Source of the DNA: Pseudoalteromonas sp. 0303
Lineage (GTDB): Bacteria; Pseudomonadota; Gammaproteobacteria; Enterobacterales; Alteromonadaceae
DNA: 64,000 nt
Assembly: GCF_013349995.1 (NCBI RefSeq)
Contig: NZ_JABVXF010000010.1
Span: forward strand, 59,965-123,964
Direction: 5' to 3'
The position numbers were made by a program, and so were the translations under genes. Shown here in pieces: positions 43,425 to 51,366 of this stretch. Below the pieces are notes generated by a model, which worked only from the letters and a program-made list of their open reading frames with translations, was not told the DNA's origin and ran no database searches. Numbering within the stretch: the stretch's first letter is position 1; the number at the start of each line of letters is the position of its first letter.

Positions 43425-46424
43425 TTATGAATTCAATGAGTTGAGCTGTTCATAAAGTGTTGGCAACTCTTCTTCTGGGATAGGCTTACTATAGTAGTAA
43501 CCTTGCACAATATAACAATTGTTGTTTTGTAAAAACTCAATCTGTTCAATGGTTTCCACCCCTTCAGCAACAACATTAAGCTTCAACTTTTGCGCCATTG
43601 CAATGATCGCAGCGGTTATTTCCATATCATTACTATCTTGTGGAATATCTTTTACAAACGAGCGATCAACCTTCAAAATATCGACAGGGAAACGTTTAAG
43701 GTAACTCAGTGAAGAGTAGCCTGTACCAAAGTCATCGATTGAAATTGACACGCCCAAAGCTTTTAGCTGATGCAGTTGTAGAATAGCTGCTTCAACATGC
43801 CCCATCAGCATACTTTCTGTTAGCTCAAGGTGTAAGCGTTTAGGCTCAACTCCTGTTTGTTTGATGATCTTATCCAGTGTCGACACTAAATTCGCATCTT
43901 TAAACTGACGTGCCGATAAATTAATTGAAATATTATTCTTTAAATCTTGGCTAGCTAAACGCGCTGCAAATTCACACGCCTCTTGCAGTATCCACGCACC
44001 TAACTCAACAATTAAGCCCGTTGCCTCAGCAATAGGAATAAACTTGGTCGGTGGGATCATCCCTTCTCTAGGGTGGAACCAGCGAATAAGTGCTTCGTAG
44101 CCAACTACTTGGTTATTTCTACAATCAACTTGTGGTTGATAATAAACTCTAAACTGCCCTTCGCGAATACCAGTACGAAGCTCATTTTCAATAAATAAGC
44201 GTTCGTTTGCTGCCGCATTAAGCTCTTGGCTATAGAAATGGAAAGTATTACGCCCTTTCGCTTTTGCTTCATACATAGCAAGGTCGGCATGTTTAAGTAA
44301 CTGATCTTCTTCTTGACTATCAAACGGTGCCATCGTAATACCAATACTGGCACTGATGATAACTTCATTGTTACCTAACTTAATAGGCTCATTAAGCGTG
44401 CGCTGAATCGTATTAGCCACTTCCATAGCGTGTGTTTGGTGCTCAATACCACTTAATAATACCGCGAATTCATCACCACCTAAACGCGCTATTGTATCTT
44501 CGGTACGCAAACGCTTTTTCAAACGGTTAGCCACTTCTACTAATAACTGATCCCCTGCATCATGCCCTAGCGTATCGTTGATACGTTTAAATTCATCTAA
44601 GTCAAAATAGAATAAGGCAAATGCATAGTGACCACGTTCAGCCAGTGCCATAGACTTGCGCAGCTGCATTCTAAAGAAAGTACGGTTAGCAAGCCCCGTT
44701 AATGTATCAAAATAAGCCAATTGTTCCATCTTTCGCTGGCTTTCTTTTACAAACGAAATATCTTGAGCTGATGCCACGTAACTGGTGATCTCACCCCCAT
44801 CTTCACGAATTGGTGAAATACTTAACGAAACCCAAACTGATTGGCGTTCATTCCCTTGTAATAGGGTATCCCCGCGCCAATAATTACGGCTACGCAAATC
44901 GATATCAATATCATCGACTAAAATCGCCATTTCTTGTGAAATGATATTCAACAGTGGCGAGCCAATAAAGTGACGCTCCTCAAAACCGGTCATTTCAACC
45001 ATTTTCGGATTCACGTATTTGACTTCAAAGTCTTGATTGGTGATCACCACACCGGTACCCGAGAAAGCCACAGCCTTAGATAAACGATTCGCGGCTTTTT
45101 CAGCTATTTCTTTTTCGCTAATGCGCTGGTTTAGACCATCAATCAACTTACGAATTTCAATGGCCATGTCTCTAAACGAGCCATTGAGCGTACCAATTTC
45201 ATCTTTATTGGCCTTTGGAAACTCAGTTTGTAATTGCCCTTTGCCAAAACTAACTACCGCATTAACTAACGAGTGAATGCGACGCAGTACTAGTTGATAA
45301 AGTGCTTGATGCAATAACAAGGCAACTAAAATAGCGTACAAGATAAACAAGCCGAAGAATTTTACTTTTAACTCTTCAAGTGCTGAAAGTGCCGACGAAC
45401 GTTTTTTATAAATTCCAATATACCAATTTAGATTCTCGACTTTACGAATATTGATAATATGTGTTTCACCATCTTGTACAAATGAATTTGCCGACTCAGG
45501 TAGCTTTAAACGAATGGTTTCAGACACTAGTTTTTGCAGATCAGGGTTTACAAAATCTTCGGTCAGTAATTTTTTACCTTCACGACCATATTGCTCAAGC
45601 GTGGTTTTATCTAAATCAGGGTGAGCTAACAGCTGACCTTTTGCATCAAACACTAACAGATGCTGCTCACGGTCACCGATAGGCAACTGTGCCAATAAGG
45701 TTTCAAGCGCGATATCACTGCCTGTTACTCCAAAAAATTCGTTTTCGAAGTAAATAGGCACAAGTACACTCACCACCCACTTATGCCAAATAGTGTCGTA
45801 ATACACTTTTGACCATACAGCTTCTCTGCTTGGGTTAGTTGCAGCTTGAGCGTAATTGAAGGTTTCGTTTTTGGTGAAGTCAAAGTCACCCGGTACATTA
45901 AGCGCCCAGTTTGGTGGCGCGATTCGAATAAAGTTATCTTTGGTAACTAAGTAAAAATTAAAGAAGTCTTGGATTAAGGTCGGTGAAACGATTTTCCATA
46001 GCGATTCAGAATCGTTTATAAGCTGTTTATAAAATTCAGAATAATTATCTTGAGGGATAAACGCAGCCGATAAGCCATTTTCTGAGGTACTACGGATACT
46101 ACCATCGACAGCAAACTTGATATCTGCACTCCGTTTACTTTGTAAATGCGATTCATTTTGAAGTAGTTGACTACTAACAACGTTATTCGCCTGCTCAGCG
46201 ATGTTGATTTTAGTTTTGATCAGGCGGTTGAATTGACGACTCAAGCGTTCACTAGAGTGCTTTAAAAGTTCGTGCTCTTCAAACACAAGCTGTTTTTCTT
46301 CAGATTTAAGCATCAAAGCCGCAGCACATATACCTGCAATCAAACAAATCGCAGAGATCAGCAGCGACAATTTCATACTTAATGAATTTACACCAAAACG
46401 TGATGGCGGTCGTCGATACACCAC
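43425..46424 (-). CDS. membrane sensor GGDEF-EAL protein with dCache-type periplasmic domain
   Basis: 999 residues. Helix 1 (about 18-40), a periplasmic dCache-like domain (about 41-350; SLWKIVSPTLIQDFFNFYLV, WHKWVVSVLVPIYFE, FFGVTGSDIAL), helix 2 (about 352-375), HAMP (about 376-430), PAS (about 445-565), GGDEF (about 575-740) with intact RLGGDEFAVL and EAL (about 755-990) with YEALIRW, NLSARQF, ELTESML, DDFGTGYSS and VAEGVET. Both catalytic sites look complete. The start is GTG with AAGG upstream. A ligand (amino acid or organic acid, by analogy with dCache) probably controls c-di-GMP turnover. Confidence 0.9.
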   Translation of the reverse strand: MVYRRPPSRFGVNSLSMKLSLLISAICLIAGICAAALMLKSEEKQLVFEEHELLKHSSERLSRQFNRLIKTKINIAEQANNVVSSQLLQNESHLQSKRSADIKFAVDGSIRSTSENGLSAAFIPQDNYSEFYKQLINDSESLWKIVSPTLIQDFFNFYLVTKDNFIRIAPPNWALNVPGDFDFTKNETFNYAQAATNPSREAVWSKVYYDTIWHKWVVSVLVPIYFENEFFGVTGSDIALETLLAQLPIGDREQHLLVFDAKGQLLAHPDLDKTTLEQYGREGKKLLTEDFVNPDLQKLVSETIRLKLPESANSFVQDGETHIINIRKVENLNWYIGIYKKRSSALSALEELKVKFFGLFILYAILVALLLHQALYQLVLRRIHSLVNAVVSFGKGQLQTEFPKANKDEIGTLNGSFRDMAIEIRKLIDGLNQRISEKEIAEKAANRLSKAVAFSGTGVVITNQDFEVKYVNPKMVEMTGFEERHFIGSPLLNIISQEMAILVDDIDIDLRSRNYWRGDTLLQGNERQSVWVSLSISPIREDGGEITSYVASAQDISFVKESQRKMEQLAYFDTLTGLANRTFFRMQLRKSMALAERGHYAFALFYFDLDEFKRINDTLGHDAGDQLLVEVANRLKKRLRTEDTIARLGGDEFAVLLSGIEHQTHAMEVANTIQRTLNEPIKLGNNEVIISASIGITMAPFDSQEEDQLLKHADLAMYEAKAKGRNTFHFYSQELNAAANERLFIENELRTGIREGQFRVYYQPQVDCRNNQVVGYEALIRWFHPREGMIPPTKFIPIAEATGLIVELGAWILQEACEFAARLASQDLKNNISINLSARQFKDANLVSTLDKIIKQTGVEPKRLHLELTESMLMGHVEAAILQLHQLKALGVSISIDDFGTGYSSLSYLKRFPVDILKVDRSFVKDIPQDSNDMEITAAIIAMAQKLKLNVVAEGVETIEQIEFLQNNNCYIVQGYYYSKPIPEEELPTLYEQLNSLNS

Positions 46425-46490
46425 AGGACTACCTTATTAATAATTGTTATTATTTATTGTGCAAAAACAAATATACCAGATTCATTTTTA

Positions 46491-46531
46491 TATTTATAAA
46501 TTTTTTATAAATATAAATGAATTTTCTGAGT
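46491..46531. repeat. long AT-only inverted repeat between the GGDEF-EAL gene and the Phe leader
   Basis: The 20-base left arm TTCATTTTTATATTTATAAA (46491-46510) is inverse to the 18-base right arm TTTATAAATATAAATGAA (46514-46531) with a two-base bulge. It lies in the shared upstream region of two divergent units (46425-46603). It could extrude, bind a nucleoid protein or stimulate either promoter. Confidence 0.6.
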
Positions 46532-46568
46532 AAACACCTATCTTTTCTAAATTAGCTGCGATAGGCAG

Positions 46569-46597
46569 TTGACTTTACATACAAGTGTTTTTACATT
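46569..46597 (+). promoter_or_regulatory. candidate promoter of the pheA leader
   Basis: TTGACT (46569-46574) and TACATT (46592-46597) are 17 bases apart, the best promoter pair upstream of pheA. The leader-peptide ATG starts at 46604, so the transcript would begin at or within a few bases of it. Confidence 0.5.
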
Positions 46598-46603
46598 AAC
46601 CCA

Positions 46604-46657
46604 ATGAAACAAATTATTTCTCGCACTTACTTTTCGTTTTTTAGCTTCTTTAGATAG
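46604..46657 (+). CDS. pheL: phenylalanine-rich leader peptide of the pheA attenuator
   Basis: A 17-codon open frame encodes MKQIISRTYFSFFSFFR and stops at TAG. Residues 10-16 hold five Phe after a Tyr, the mark of a leader that measures Phe-tRNA. It is followed by three mutually exclusive pairing segments and an intrinsic terminator before pheA, as in the enterobacterial pheL-pheA attenuator (E. coli leader 15 residues, seven Phe). There is no clear ribosome site upstream. It is too short for ordinary gene callers. Confidence 0.88.
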   Translation: MKQIISRTYFSFFSFFR

Positions 46658-46726
46658 AGGAGGCTTAACTGTTTGCGAGATAAATTCACCGAATAGCTAA
46701 AGCCTCCCACTTGGGAGGCTTTTTTG
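46619..46726 (+). promoter_or_regulatory. transcription attenuator of pheA
   Basis: Segment 1 TCTCGCA (46619-46625, inside the leader) can pair with TGCGAGA (46674-46680). Segment GGAGGCTT (46659-46666) can pair with AAGCCTCC (46700-46707) as antiterminator. The latter also forms half of the terminator AAAGCCTCCC-ACTT-GGGAGGCTTT (46699-46722), followed by TTTTG. With ample Phe-tRNA the ribosome reaches the stop codon and covers GGAGGCTT, so the terminator forms; stalling on the Phe codons leaves it free. The mechanism is inferred from the pairing. Confidence 0.85.
46699..46726 (+). terminator. attenuator terminator before pheA
   Basis: Ten-bp stem with a four-base loop followed by a U-run, 32 bases upstream of the pheA start. 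It is the strongest hairpin in the gap 46658-46758. Confidence 0.88.
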
Positions 46727-46758
46727 TTTGTGCACTGTTTTGGAATGAGGAAACCAAC

Positions 46759-47910
46759 ATGAGCATTGATACATTAAATGCGTTACGACACGATATTAAT
46801 GAAATAGATTCCGACTTATTGGTGTTACTAGCTAAAAGGCGCCGTATTAGCCACAGCGTAGTTGAATATAAAATTGCCAATAACAAACCAATTCGTGATG
46901 AAGCCCGCGAACAAGCATTACTCGAAAAGCTCATTAATTATGGTAAGTCGCTCGGTCTAGATGCGTACTACATTAATAATGTGTTCCAAACCATTCTTGA
47001 AGATTCTGTTTTGAATCAACAAGCCATGCTACAAAAGAATCTAAACCCTGAAGCAATGAGCGAAAGTCATCGTGTTGCATATTTAGGTGGTCAAGGCTCT
47101 TATAGCCAATTAGCCTGCCATAAGTATTTCAGCCGCCGCCCAGGTAAAGTGATTGAGATGGGCTGCTCGAGCTTTGATCAAATCACCGGCAAAGTTGAAA
47201 GTGGCCAAGCTGATTTTGGCCTACTGCCAATTGAGAACACCAGTTCAGGTAGTATCAATGAAGTGTTCGATTTATTACAACATGCACAAGTATCAATTGT
47301 AGGTGAGGTCACTCATAGCGTTGAACATTGTTTATTAGCTATGCCGGGTACTGAGCTTTCTCACATTAATAAAATCTTTGCTCACCCGCAGCCTTTTGCT
47401 CAATGTAGCCGTTTCATTCAGGGTTTAGGTGATATTCAGCATGAAACCTGTGATTCAACCTTCCACGCATTGCAATCAGCGGTTGAAACTGCAAACAGCG
47501 CCGCTATCGGCTCAGCACAAGCAGGTAAAAACGTCGGTTTAGAGGTAATTAAGTCTGGCCTTGCAAACCAAAGTGAAAACCACAGCCGCTTCATTGTTGT
47601 CGCGCGTAAACCATTACAAGTATCAAAGCAAATTCCAACAAAAACCAGTTTAATTATGGCGACCAAACAACAAGCGGGTTCATTGGCTGATGCCTTGATG
47701 ATTTTTAAACAACATCAAATTAACCTGGTAAAATTGGAATCTCGCCCAGTACCAGGAAACCCATGGGAAGAGGTGTTTTATGTTGACCTTGAAGCAAACC
47801 TTGATGACTTACATGTTAAGCAAGCGCTTGAAGAACTAAAAGAACACACCCAATACACCCGTGTATTAGGCTGTTATCAAAGTGAGTCTTTGCAAGCTGT
47901 TAGTGTGTAA
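46759..47910 (+). CDS. pheA: bifunctional chorismate mutase / prephenate dehydratase (P-protein)
   Basis: 383 residues from the ATG at 46759 with GAGGAAA upstream; the frame extends back to 46711, but that part is in the terminator. The AroQ-type chorismate mutase (about 1-90: LNALRHDINEIDSDLLVLLAKRR split by catalytic Arg/Lys), prephenate dehydratase (about 105-285: GLLPIENTSSGSINEVFDL, NHSRFIVV) and an ACT domain with the Phe-binding ESRP motif (LESRPVPGNPWEEV) are complete. It makes phenylpyruvate from chorismate and is inhibited by Phe. Attenuation by the leader gives the transcriptional control. Confidence 0.97.
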   Translation: MSIDTLNALRHDINEIDSDLLVLLAKRRRISHSVVEYKIANNKPIRDEAREQALLEKLINYGKSLGLDAYYINNVFQTILEDSVLNQQAMLQKNLNPEAMSESHRVAYLGGQGSYSQLACHKYFSRRPGKVIEMGCSSFDQITGKVESGQADFGLLPIENTSSGSINEVFDLLQHAQVSIVGEVTHSVEHCLLAMPGTELSHINKIFAHPQPFAQCSRFIQGLGDIQHETCDSTFHALQSAVETANSAAIGSAQAGKNVGLEVIKSGLANQSENHSRFIVVARKPLQVSKQIPTKTSLIMATKQQAGSLADALMIFKQHQINLVKLESRPVPGNPWEEVFYVDLEANLDDLHVKQALEELKEHTQYTRVLGCYQSESLQAVSV

Positions 47911-47911
47911 T

Positions 47912-47959
47912 AGCCAACCTAGGTATGATTAATAAATAGGAGCTGGTTGGCTCCTTTTT
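47912..47959 (+). terminator. terminator downstream of pheA, with a competing outer pairing
   Basis: GGAGC (47939-47943) and GCTCC (47950-47954) form a hairpin followed by TTTTT. The right part can alternatively pair GGTTGGCT (47945-47952) with AGCCAACC (47912-47919), 8 bp. The two stems exclude each other. Confidence 0.6.
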
Positions 47960-47981
47960 CGTATAATTTCATCTTAGATAC

Positions 47982-48010
47982 TTGCACCCACTGCCCTGTC
48001 TGAGCATAAT
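47982..48010 (+). promoter_or_regulatory. candidate promoter of dsbB
   Basis: TTGCAC (47982-47987) and CATAAT (48005-48010) are 17 bases apart; the dsbB start is 30 bases downstream of the -10 box. Confidence 0.55.
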
Positions 48011-48039
48011 CTTGAAAACAATTTGAAATTGGAACTTTC

Positions 48040-48558
48040 ATGAATTGGTTAGCAGAATTAGCAACTAAAAGAACACCTTGGTTATTATTAGCCGTTATTT
48101 CCCTCGCATTTGAAATCACTGCGTTATTTTTTCAATACAACATGGGCCTTGAGCCATGCATCATGTGTATATATCAACGTACCGCTGTTTTAGGCTTACT
48201 TGCAGCGGGTGTGATGGGTGCAATTAACCCACAAAATATGGTTGTTCGCTTAGTCGCATTTGCCACTTGGGGTGTCTCTGCAATTTGGGGTTACTTTATT
48301 GCCAAAGAACACATTGCAATGCAAAACAATACTGACCCTTTTGCATTTAGCTGTGCATTTGAACCTAACTTCCCAAGTTTTATGCCTTTGCATGAATGGA
48401 TCCCTAGCTTCTTTGCCGCTACTGGTGATTGCGGAAATATCGATTGGCAGTTTGCTTCTATGAGTATGCCAGCATGGATGGAAGTGATTTTTGCAGCATT
48501 TTCAGTGGTATTTGTGGCTGTTCTAGTTAGCCGATTAGTGAGCAAAAAGTCGCTATAA
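48040..48558 (+). CDS. dsbB: disulfide bond formation protein B
   Basis: 172 residues with four membrane helices. The first redox pair C40-x-x-C43 (CIMCIYQR) and the second pair C105 and C131, 26 residues apart, are all present. DsbB reoxidises periplasmic DsbA and passes electrons to quinone. The next small gene overlaps its stop by one base (TAATG). Confidence 0.95.
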   Translation: MNWLAELATKRTPWLLLAVISLAFEITALFFQYNMGLEPCIMCIYQRTAVLGLLAAGVMGAINPQNMVVRLVAFATWGVSAIWGYFIAKEHIAMQNNTDPFAFSCAFEPNFPSFMPLHEWIPSFFAATGDCGNIDWQFASMSMPAWMEVIFAAFSVVFVAVLVSRLVSKKSL

Positions 48559-48860
48559 TGATTTATTTTTTTACTAGCCAAATCCCTGCTTTAAAAAGCT
48601 TTAAAGTAAGGCAACGCCAGCAAATTATTGCCCTTGCTTTGGCTCATTTAAGCCCAAGCAAAAAGATCATTTTATCAGTATGTAAGCTTGCCTTTTTAGC
48701 ACCATTATTTTTAGGCTTGGCCTACTTTGAAGGCTGGATGCTTATTCCTTGGTTATTGTTAGCGGGCTTAAGTTACCCACTCATCACAACACCTATCGAA
48801 AACATGTTCGCATTAGCGCATTTAGACAAAGCTATCGATGAATTTAAACAGGGCGAATAA
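48558..48860 (+). CDS. small membrane protein of the dsbB unit (DUF6170-like)
   Basis: 100 residues. A basic N-terminal segment (about 1-30: KSFKVRQRQQIIALALAHLSPSKK) precedes one or two hydrophobic helices (about 43-60 and 62-82), then a short acidic tail. I assign the family loosely by its size and pattern; the function is unknown. Translation is coupled to dsbB by a TAATG overlap. The stop codon lies in the loop of a GC-rich hairpin. Confidence 0.7.
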   Translation: MIYFFTSQIPALKSFKVRQRQQIIALALAHLSPSKKIILSVCKLAFLAPLFLGLAYFEGWMLIPWLLLAGLSYPLITTPIENMFALAHLDKAIDEFKQGE

Positions 48861-48871
48861 CGCCCTGTTTA
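48845..48871. terminator. hairpin containing the stop codon of the small dsbB-linked gene
   Basis: TAAACAGGGCG (48845-48855) pairs with CGCCCTGTTTA (48861-48871), 11 bp; the loop AATAA contains the stop. U-runs on both sides are short. It lies between convergent genes. Confidence 0.6.
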
Positions 48872-48888
48872 GGTGTATAGCCCGCTAT

Positions 48889-49182
48889 TTATAGTGTAAT
48901 TTTCCCCTCAAGTTTAGCAAATAGCTTATCGCCAATTCCTTTTACTTCTTTTAATTGCTCTACCGACTTAAACGGACCTTGCTTTTTACGGTGCTCAACA
49001 ATCGCTTTAGCTTTTGACTCTCCAATACCCGGTAATTGAGTAAGTTGATCTATGCTGGCTTTGTTTATACTGAGCTTTTGCATTTTAACTTGTATTGCTT
49101 CGGTTGGTTTAACGGCGAATGCCGATGTAGCAGGTAGTAACGCAATGCTTGTGGCAAGTAAAATACTTGATAGTAATTTCAT
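48889..49182 (-). CDS. ComEA-like helix-hairpin-helix protein
   Basis: 97 residues from the ATG at 49182, preceded by GGAGGAAATT; the frame runs back to 49302 without a ribosome site. A signal peptide (about 1-22, ending SAFA) leads to the HhH pair SINKASIDQLTQLPGIGESKAKAIV and FKSVEQLKEVKGIGDKLFAKL. Proteins of this form bind double-stranded DNA in the periplasm; in competent species ComEA pulls DNA in. Whether this organism is competent cannot be told here. Confidence 0.9.
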   Translation of the reverse strand: MKLLSSILLATSIALLPATSAFAVKPTEAIQVKMQKLSINKASIDQLTQLPGIGESKAKAIVEHRKKQGPFKSVEQLKEVKGIGDKLFAKLEGKITL

Positions 49183-49223
49183 AATTTCCTCCATGATGTC
49201 CATCTTGGACAGGTAGTTAGCTA

Positions 49224-49266
49224 TTACCCAACACTCACTCCATCGCTTGTGTTTAACTTTGGGTAA
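49224..49266. repeat. inverted repeat upstream of the comEA-like gene
   Basis: TTACCCAA (49224-49231) and TTGGGTAA (49259-49266) are perfect inverse arms, with an inner AACAC/GTGTT pair. It would lie in the 5' leader of the comEA transcript, 42 bases before its start, or act as an operator. Confidence 0.4.
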
Positions 49267-49332
49267 CAATTTAAATAAAGCTAATGTCCCTATTATTGTC
49301 AAATTTGCTGAATAAAATTTTTCTCAAGTTAC

Positions 49333-49361
49333 TTGCAAAGTAAGCCCCAAAGCATTACTGT
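49333..49361 (+). promoter_or_regulatory. candidate promoter of yebG
   Basis: TTGCAA (49333-49338) and TACTGT (49356-49361) are 17 bases apart. The LexA box begins in the -10 element, the usual way that SOS genes are repressed. Confidence 0.55.
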
Positions 49362-49375
49362 ATATAAAAACAGTA
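49356..49375. promoter_or_regulatory. LexA (SOS) box of yebG
   Basis: TACTGTATATAAAAACAGTA matches the LexA consensus (CTGT-N8-ACAG core at 49358-49373, AT-rich centre). It lies about 54 bases upstream of the yebG start. yebG is a known LexA-controlled gene in E. coli. Confidence 0.9.
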
Positions 49376-49428
49376 ATCAAAGTAGCGGTATTACGCTGCA
49401 AATGCCACGCTTAAATGCAGGAGAAATC

Positions 49429-49731
49429 ATGGCTGTTGTTGTTAAATATGTTGTAGAAAGAAACGGAGTCGAGCGCATGACGTTTACTACTAAGAAAGAA
49501 GCTGATGCGTATGACAAAATGCTCGACATTGCTGAGTCATTAGAACTAATGCTTGAAAAAGTTGATGTACCATTAAGCGAGCAACAAATTGAGTCACTGG
49601 CGCTTGAAATGGCAAAAGAAAAAGACCAATTTATGGCGGTACTTAAAGGTGCAAAAGACGCCCCAGCTAAGCCTAAAAAAGCAAAGTCAGACGACAACGT
49701 TGCTGATATAAAAGAAAAAGCGGCAAGCTAA
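49429..49731 (+). CDS. yebG: DNA damage-inducible protein YebG
   Basis: 100 residues from the ATG at 49429, preceded by CAGGAG; the frame extends back to 49333 but crosses the LexA box. MAVVVKYVVERNGVERMTFT and KKEADAYDKMLDIAESLE match YebG. The C-terminal tail is Lys/Ala-rich and charged. It is part of the SOS response; its molecular function is unclear. A single-gene unit with its own terminator. Confidence 0.93.
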   Translation: MAVVVKYVVERNGVERMTFTTKKEADAYDKMLDIAESLELMLEKVDVPLSEQQIESLALEMAKEKDQFMAVLKGAKDAPAKPKKAKSDDNVADIKEKAAS

Positions 49732-49748
49732 ACGCAAATTTAGATCAT

Positions 49749-49778
49749 AAAAAAGGGCAACAGATGTTGCCCTTTTTT
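49749..49778. terminator. bidirectional terminator between yebG and putP
   Basis: AAAAAAGGGCAAC (49749-49761) pairs with GTTGCCCTTTTTT (49766-49778) around AGAT. It serves both convergent genes. Confidence 0.92.
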
Positions 49779-49793
49779 GTGTTTAATCAAAAA

Positions 49794-51317
49794 CTACAGT
49801 GACGACTCAACTTCATCAAATAAGTCTGTAATTTCTTTTTTCGGCTCAGCAGTTGTAAGGCTAACAACAACAATAGCAATTGTTGATAAAATAAAGCCTG
49901 GGACAATCTCATAAATGATTGCACTTAATGCTTGGCCATCAATTGTAATTGGCGCGTAAATCCAAAACAGCACTGTTGCAGCACCAACAACCATACCACT
50001 AATAGCGCCTTGTAAGTTCATACGCTTCCAGTAAAGGCTCAGTAATACGAGTGGACCAAATGCAGCACCAAAACCAGCCCATGCATTACTCACTAAATCT
50101 AAGATAGAGCTATCGCGGTCATAGGCTAGGTAAATAGCAAATAGAGCAACCAAAATAACACTAATACGACCTACTAAAACCAGCTCTTTTTGAGATGCAC
50201 TACGGTTTAAGTAAATCTTATAAAAATCTTCGGTTAGTGAGCTTGAACAAACTAATAACTGTGATGAAATAGTACTCATAATCGCCGCTAAAATAGCTGC
50301 CAATAAGAAGCCGGCAATTAAAGGGTGGAAGATAAGCTCAGACAACACTAGGAAAATCGTTTCTTTATCATCAATTGGCATTTGGTTTTCAAGCATATAA
50401 GCAGCACCAAATAGACCTGTTAGCACAGCACCAATAGCTGAAAGCGTCATCCACGACATACCCACACGGCGCATAGTCGGCATATCTTTCACAGAGCGCA
50501 CAGACATAAAACGCACAATAATATGTGGTTGACCAAAATAACCAAGGCCCCATGCCATTGCAGAAATAATCGCTATCGTTGAACCACCTGCAAACCAATC
50601 CATCATATTAAGTGCATGAATTTCTGATTCTTTTGGTGAGCTTAATAATAAGTCATAGCGTGCATTTGCAAGTGTATCCATAACTGGCTGATCAAGCATG
50701 GTAAACGTTGCAATTGGCACAGCCAGCAACGAGATAAACATGATACAGCCTTGTACAAAGTCAGTCAGGCTCACTGCTAAGAAGCCACCAAACAAGGTAT
50801 ATAACACGACAACACCGGTTGTGATGTACAGACCCATTTCGTAGCTCATATTAAATGAGTTTTCGAACAACTTGCCGCCTGCAACAACACCTGATGAGGT
50901 ATACAAGGTGAAGAAAACAATGATTACAATCGCAGAGATCACACGCAGAATATTTTTATTATCATCAAAGCGGTTCGCGAAGTAATCTGGAATGGTGATT
51001 GAGTCATTCGCCTTTTCTGTGTAAACACGTAAACGAGGCGCGACTAGGAAGTAGTTAGCCCAAGCACCGAGTACTAGACCTATGGCAATCCAAACCTTGC
51101 TTAAACCAAACAAATACATTGCACCCGGTAGGCCCATTAGCAGCCAACCACTCATGTCTGATGCGCCAGCTGAAAGCGCAGCAACACTTGGTGATAAATT
51201 ACGACCACCTAGCATATAGCCTGATACATCGTCGGTAGATTGCTTATAAGCATACAGCCCAATCCCCAGCATGACGATGAAGTACATTGCTAACGAAATT
51301 ATCATTCCTGTTTCCAA
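49794..51317 (-). CDS. putP: sodium/proline symporter PutP
   Basis: 507 residues with about 13 membrane helices of the sodium:solute symporter (SSS) family. YMLGGRNLSPSVAALSAGAS, DMSGWLLMGLPGA and the helix LLAAILAAIMSTISSQLLV carry the sodium- and proline-binding residues of PutP. I chose the TTG at 51317 (METGMIIS) because GGAGG lies five bases upstream; a TTG four codons earlier and an ATG four codons later are possible. It imports proline with sodium. Confidence 0.92.
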   Translation of the reverse strand: METGMIISLAMYFIVMLGIGLYAYKQSTDDVSGYMLGGRNLSPSVAALSAGASDMSGWLLMGLPGAMYLFGLSKVWIAIGLVLGAWANYFLVAPRLRVYTEKANDSITIPDYFANRFDDNKNILRVISAIVIIVFFTLYTSSGVVAGGKLFENSFNMSYEMGLYITTGVVVLYTLFGGFLAVSLTDFVQGCIMFISLLAVPIATFTMLDQPVMDTLANARYDLLLSSPKESEIHALNMMDWFAGGSTIAIISAMAWGLGYFGQPHIIVRFMSVRSVKDMPTMRRVGMSWMTLSAIGAVLTGLFGAAYMLENQMPIDDKETIFLVLSELIFHPLIAGFLLAAILAAIMSTISSQLLVCSSSLTEDFYKIYLNRSASQKELVLVGRISVILVALFAIYLAYDRDSSILDLVSNAWAGFGAAFGPLVLLSLYWKRMNLQGAISGMVVGAATVLFWIYAPITIDGQALSAIIYEIVPGFILSTIAIVVVSLTTAEPKKEITDLFDEVESSL

Positions 51318-51366
51318 ATTAGCCTCCAAAAGTTGTTTAATGTTGGCTTTTAATCCGAATAATGAC

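Noticed and set aside
46711..46758. Longer start of pheA (16 extra residues)
   Set aside because: The extension begins in the attenuator terminator; the ATG at 46759 has a good ribosome site and the normal family start.
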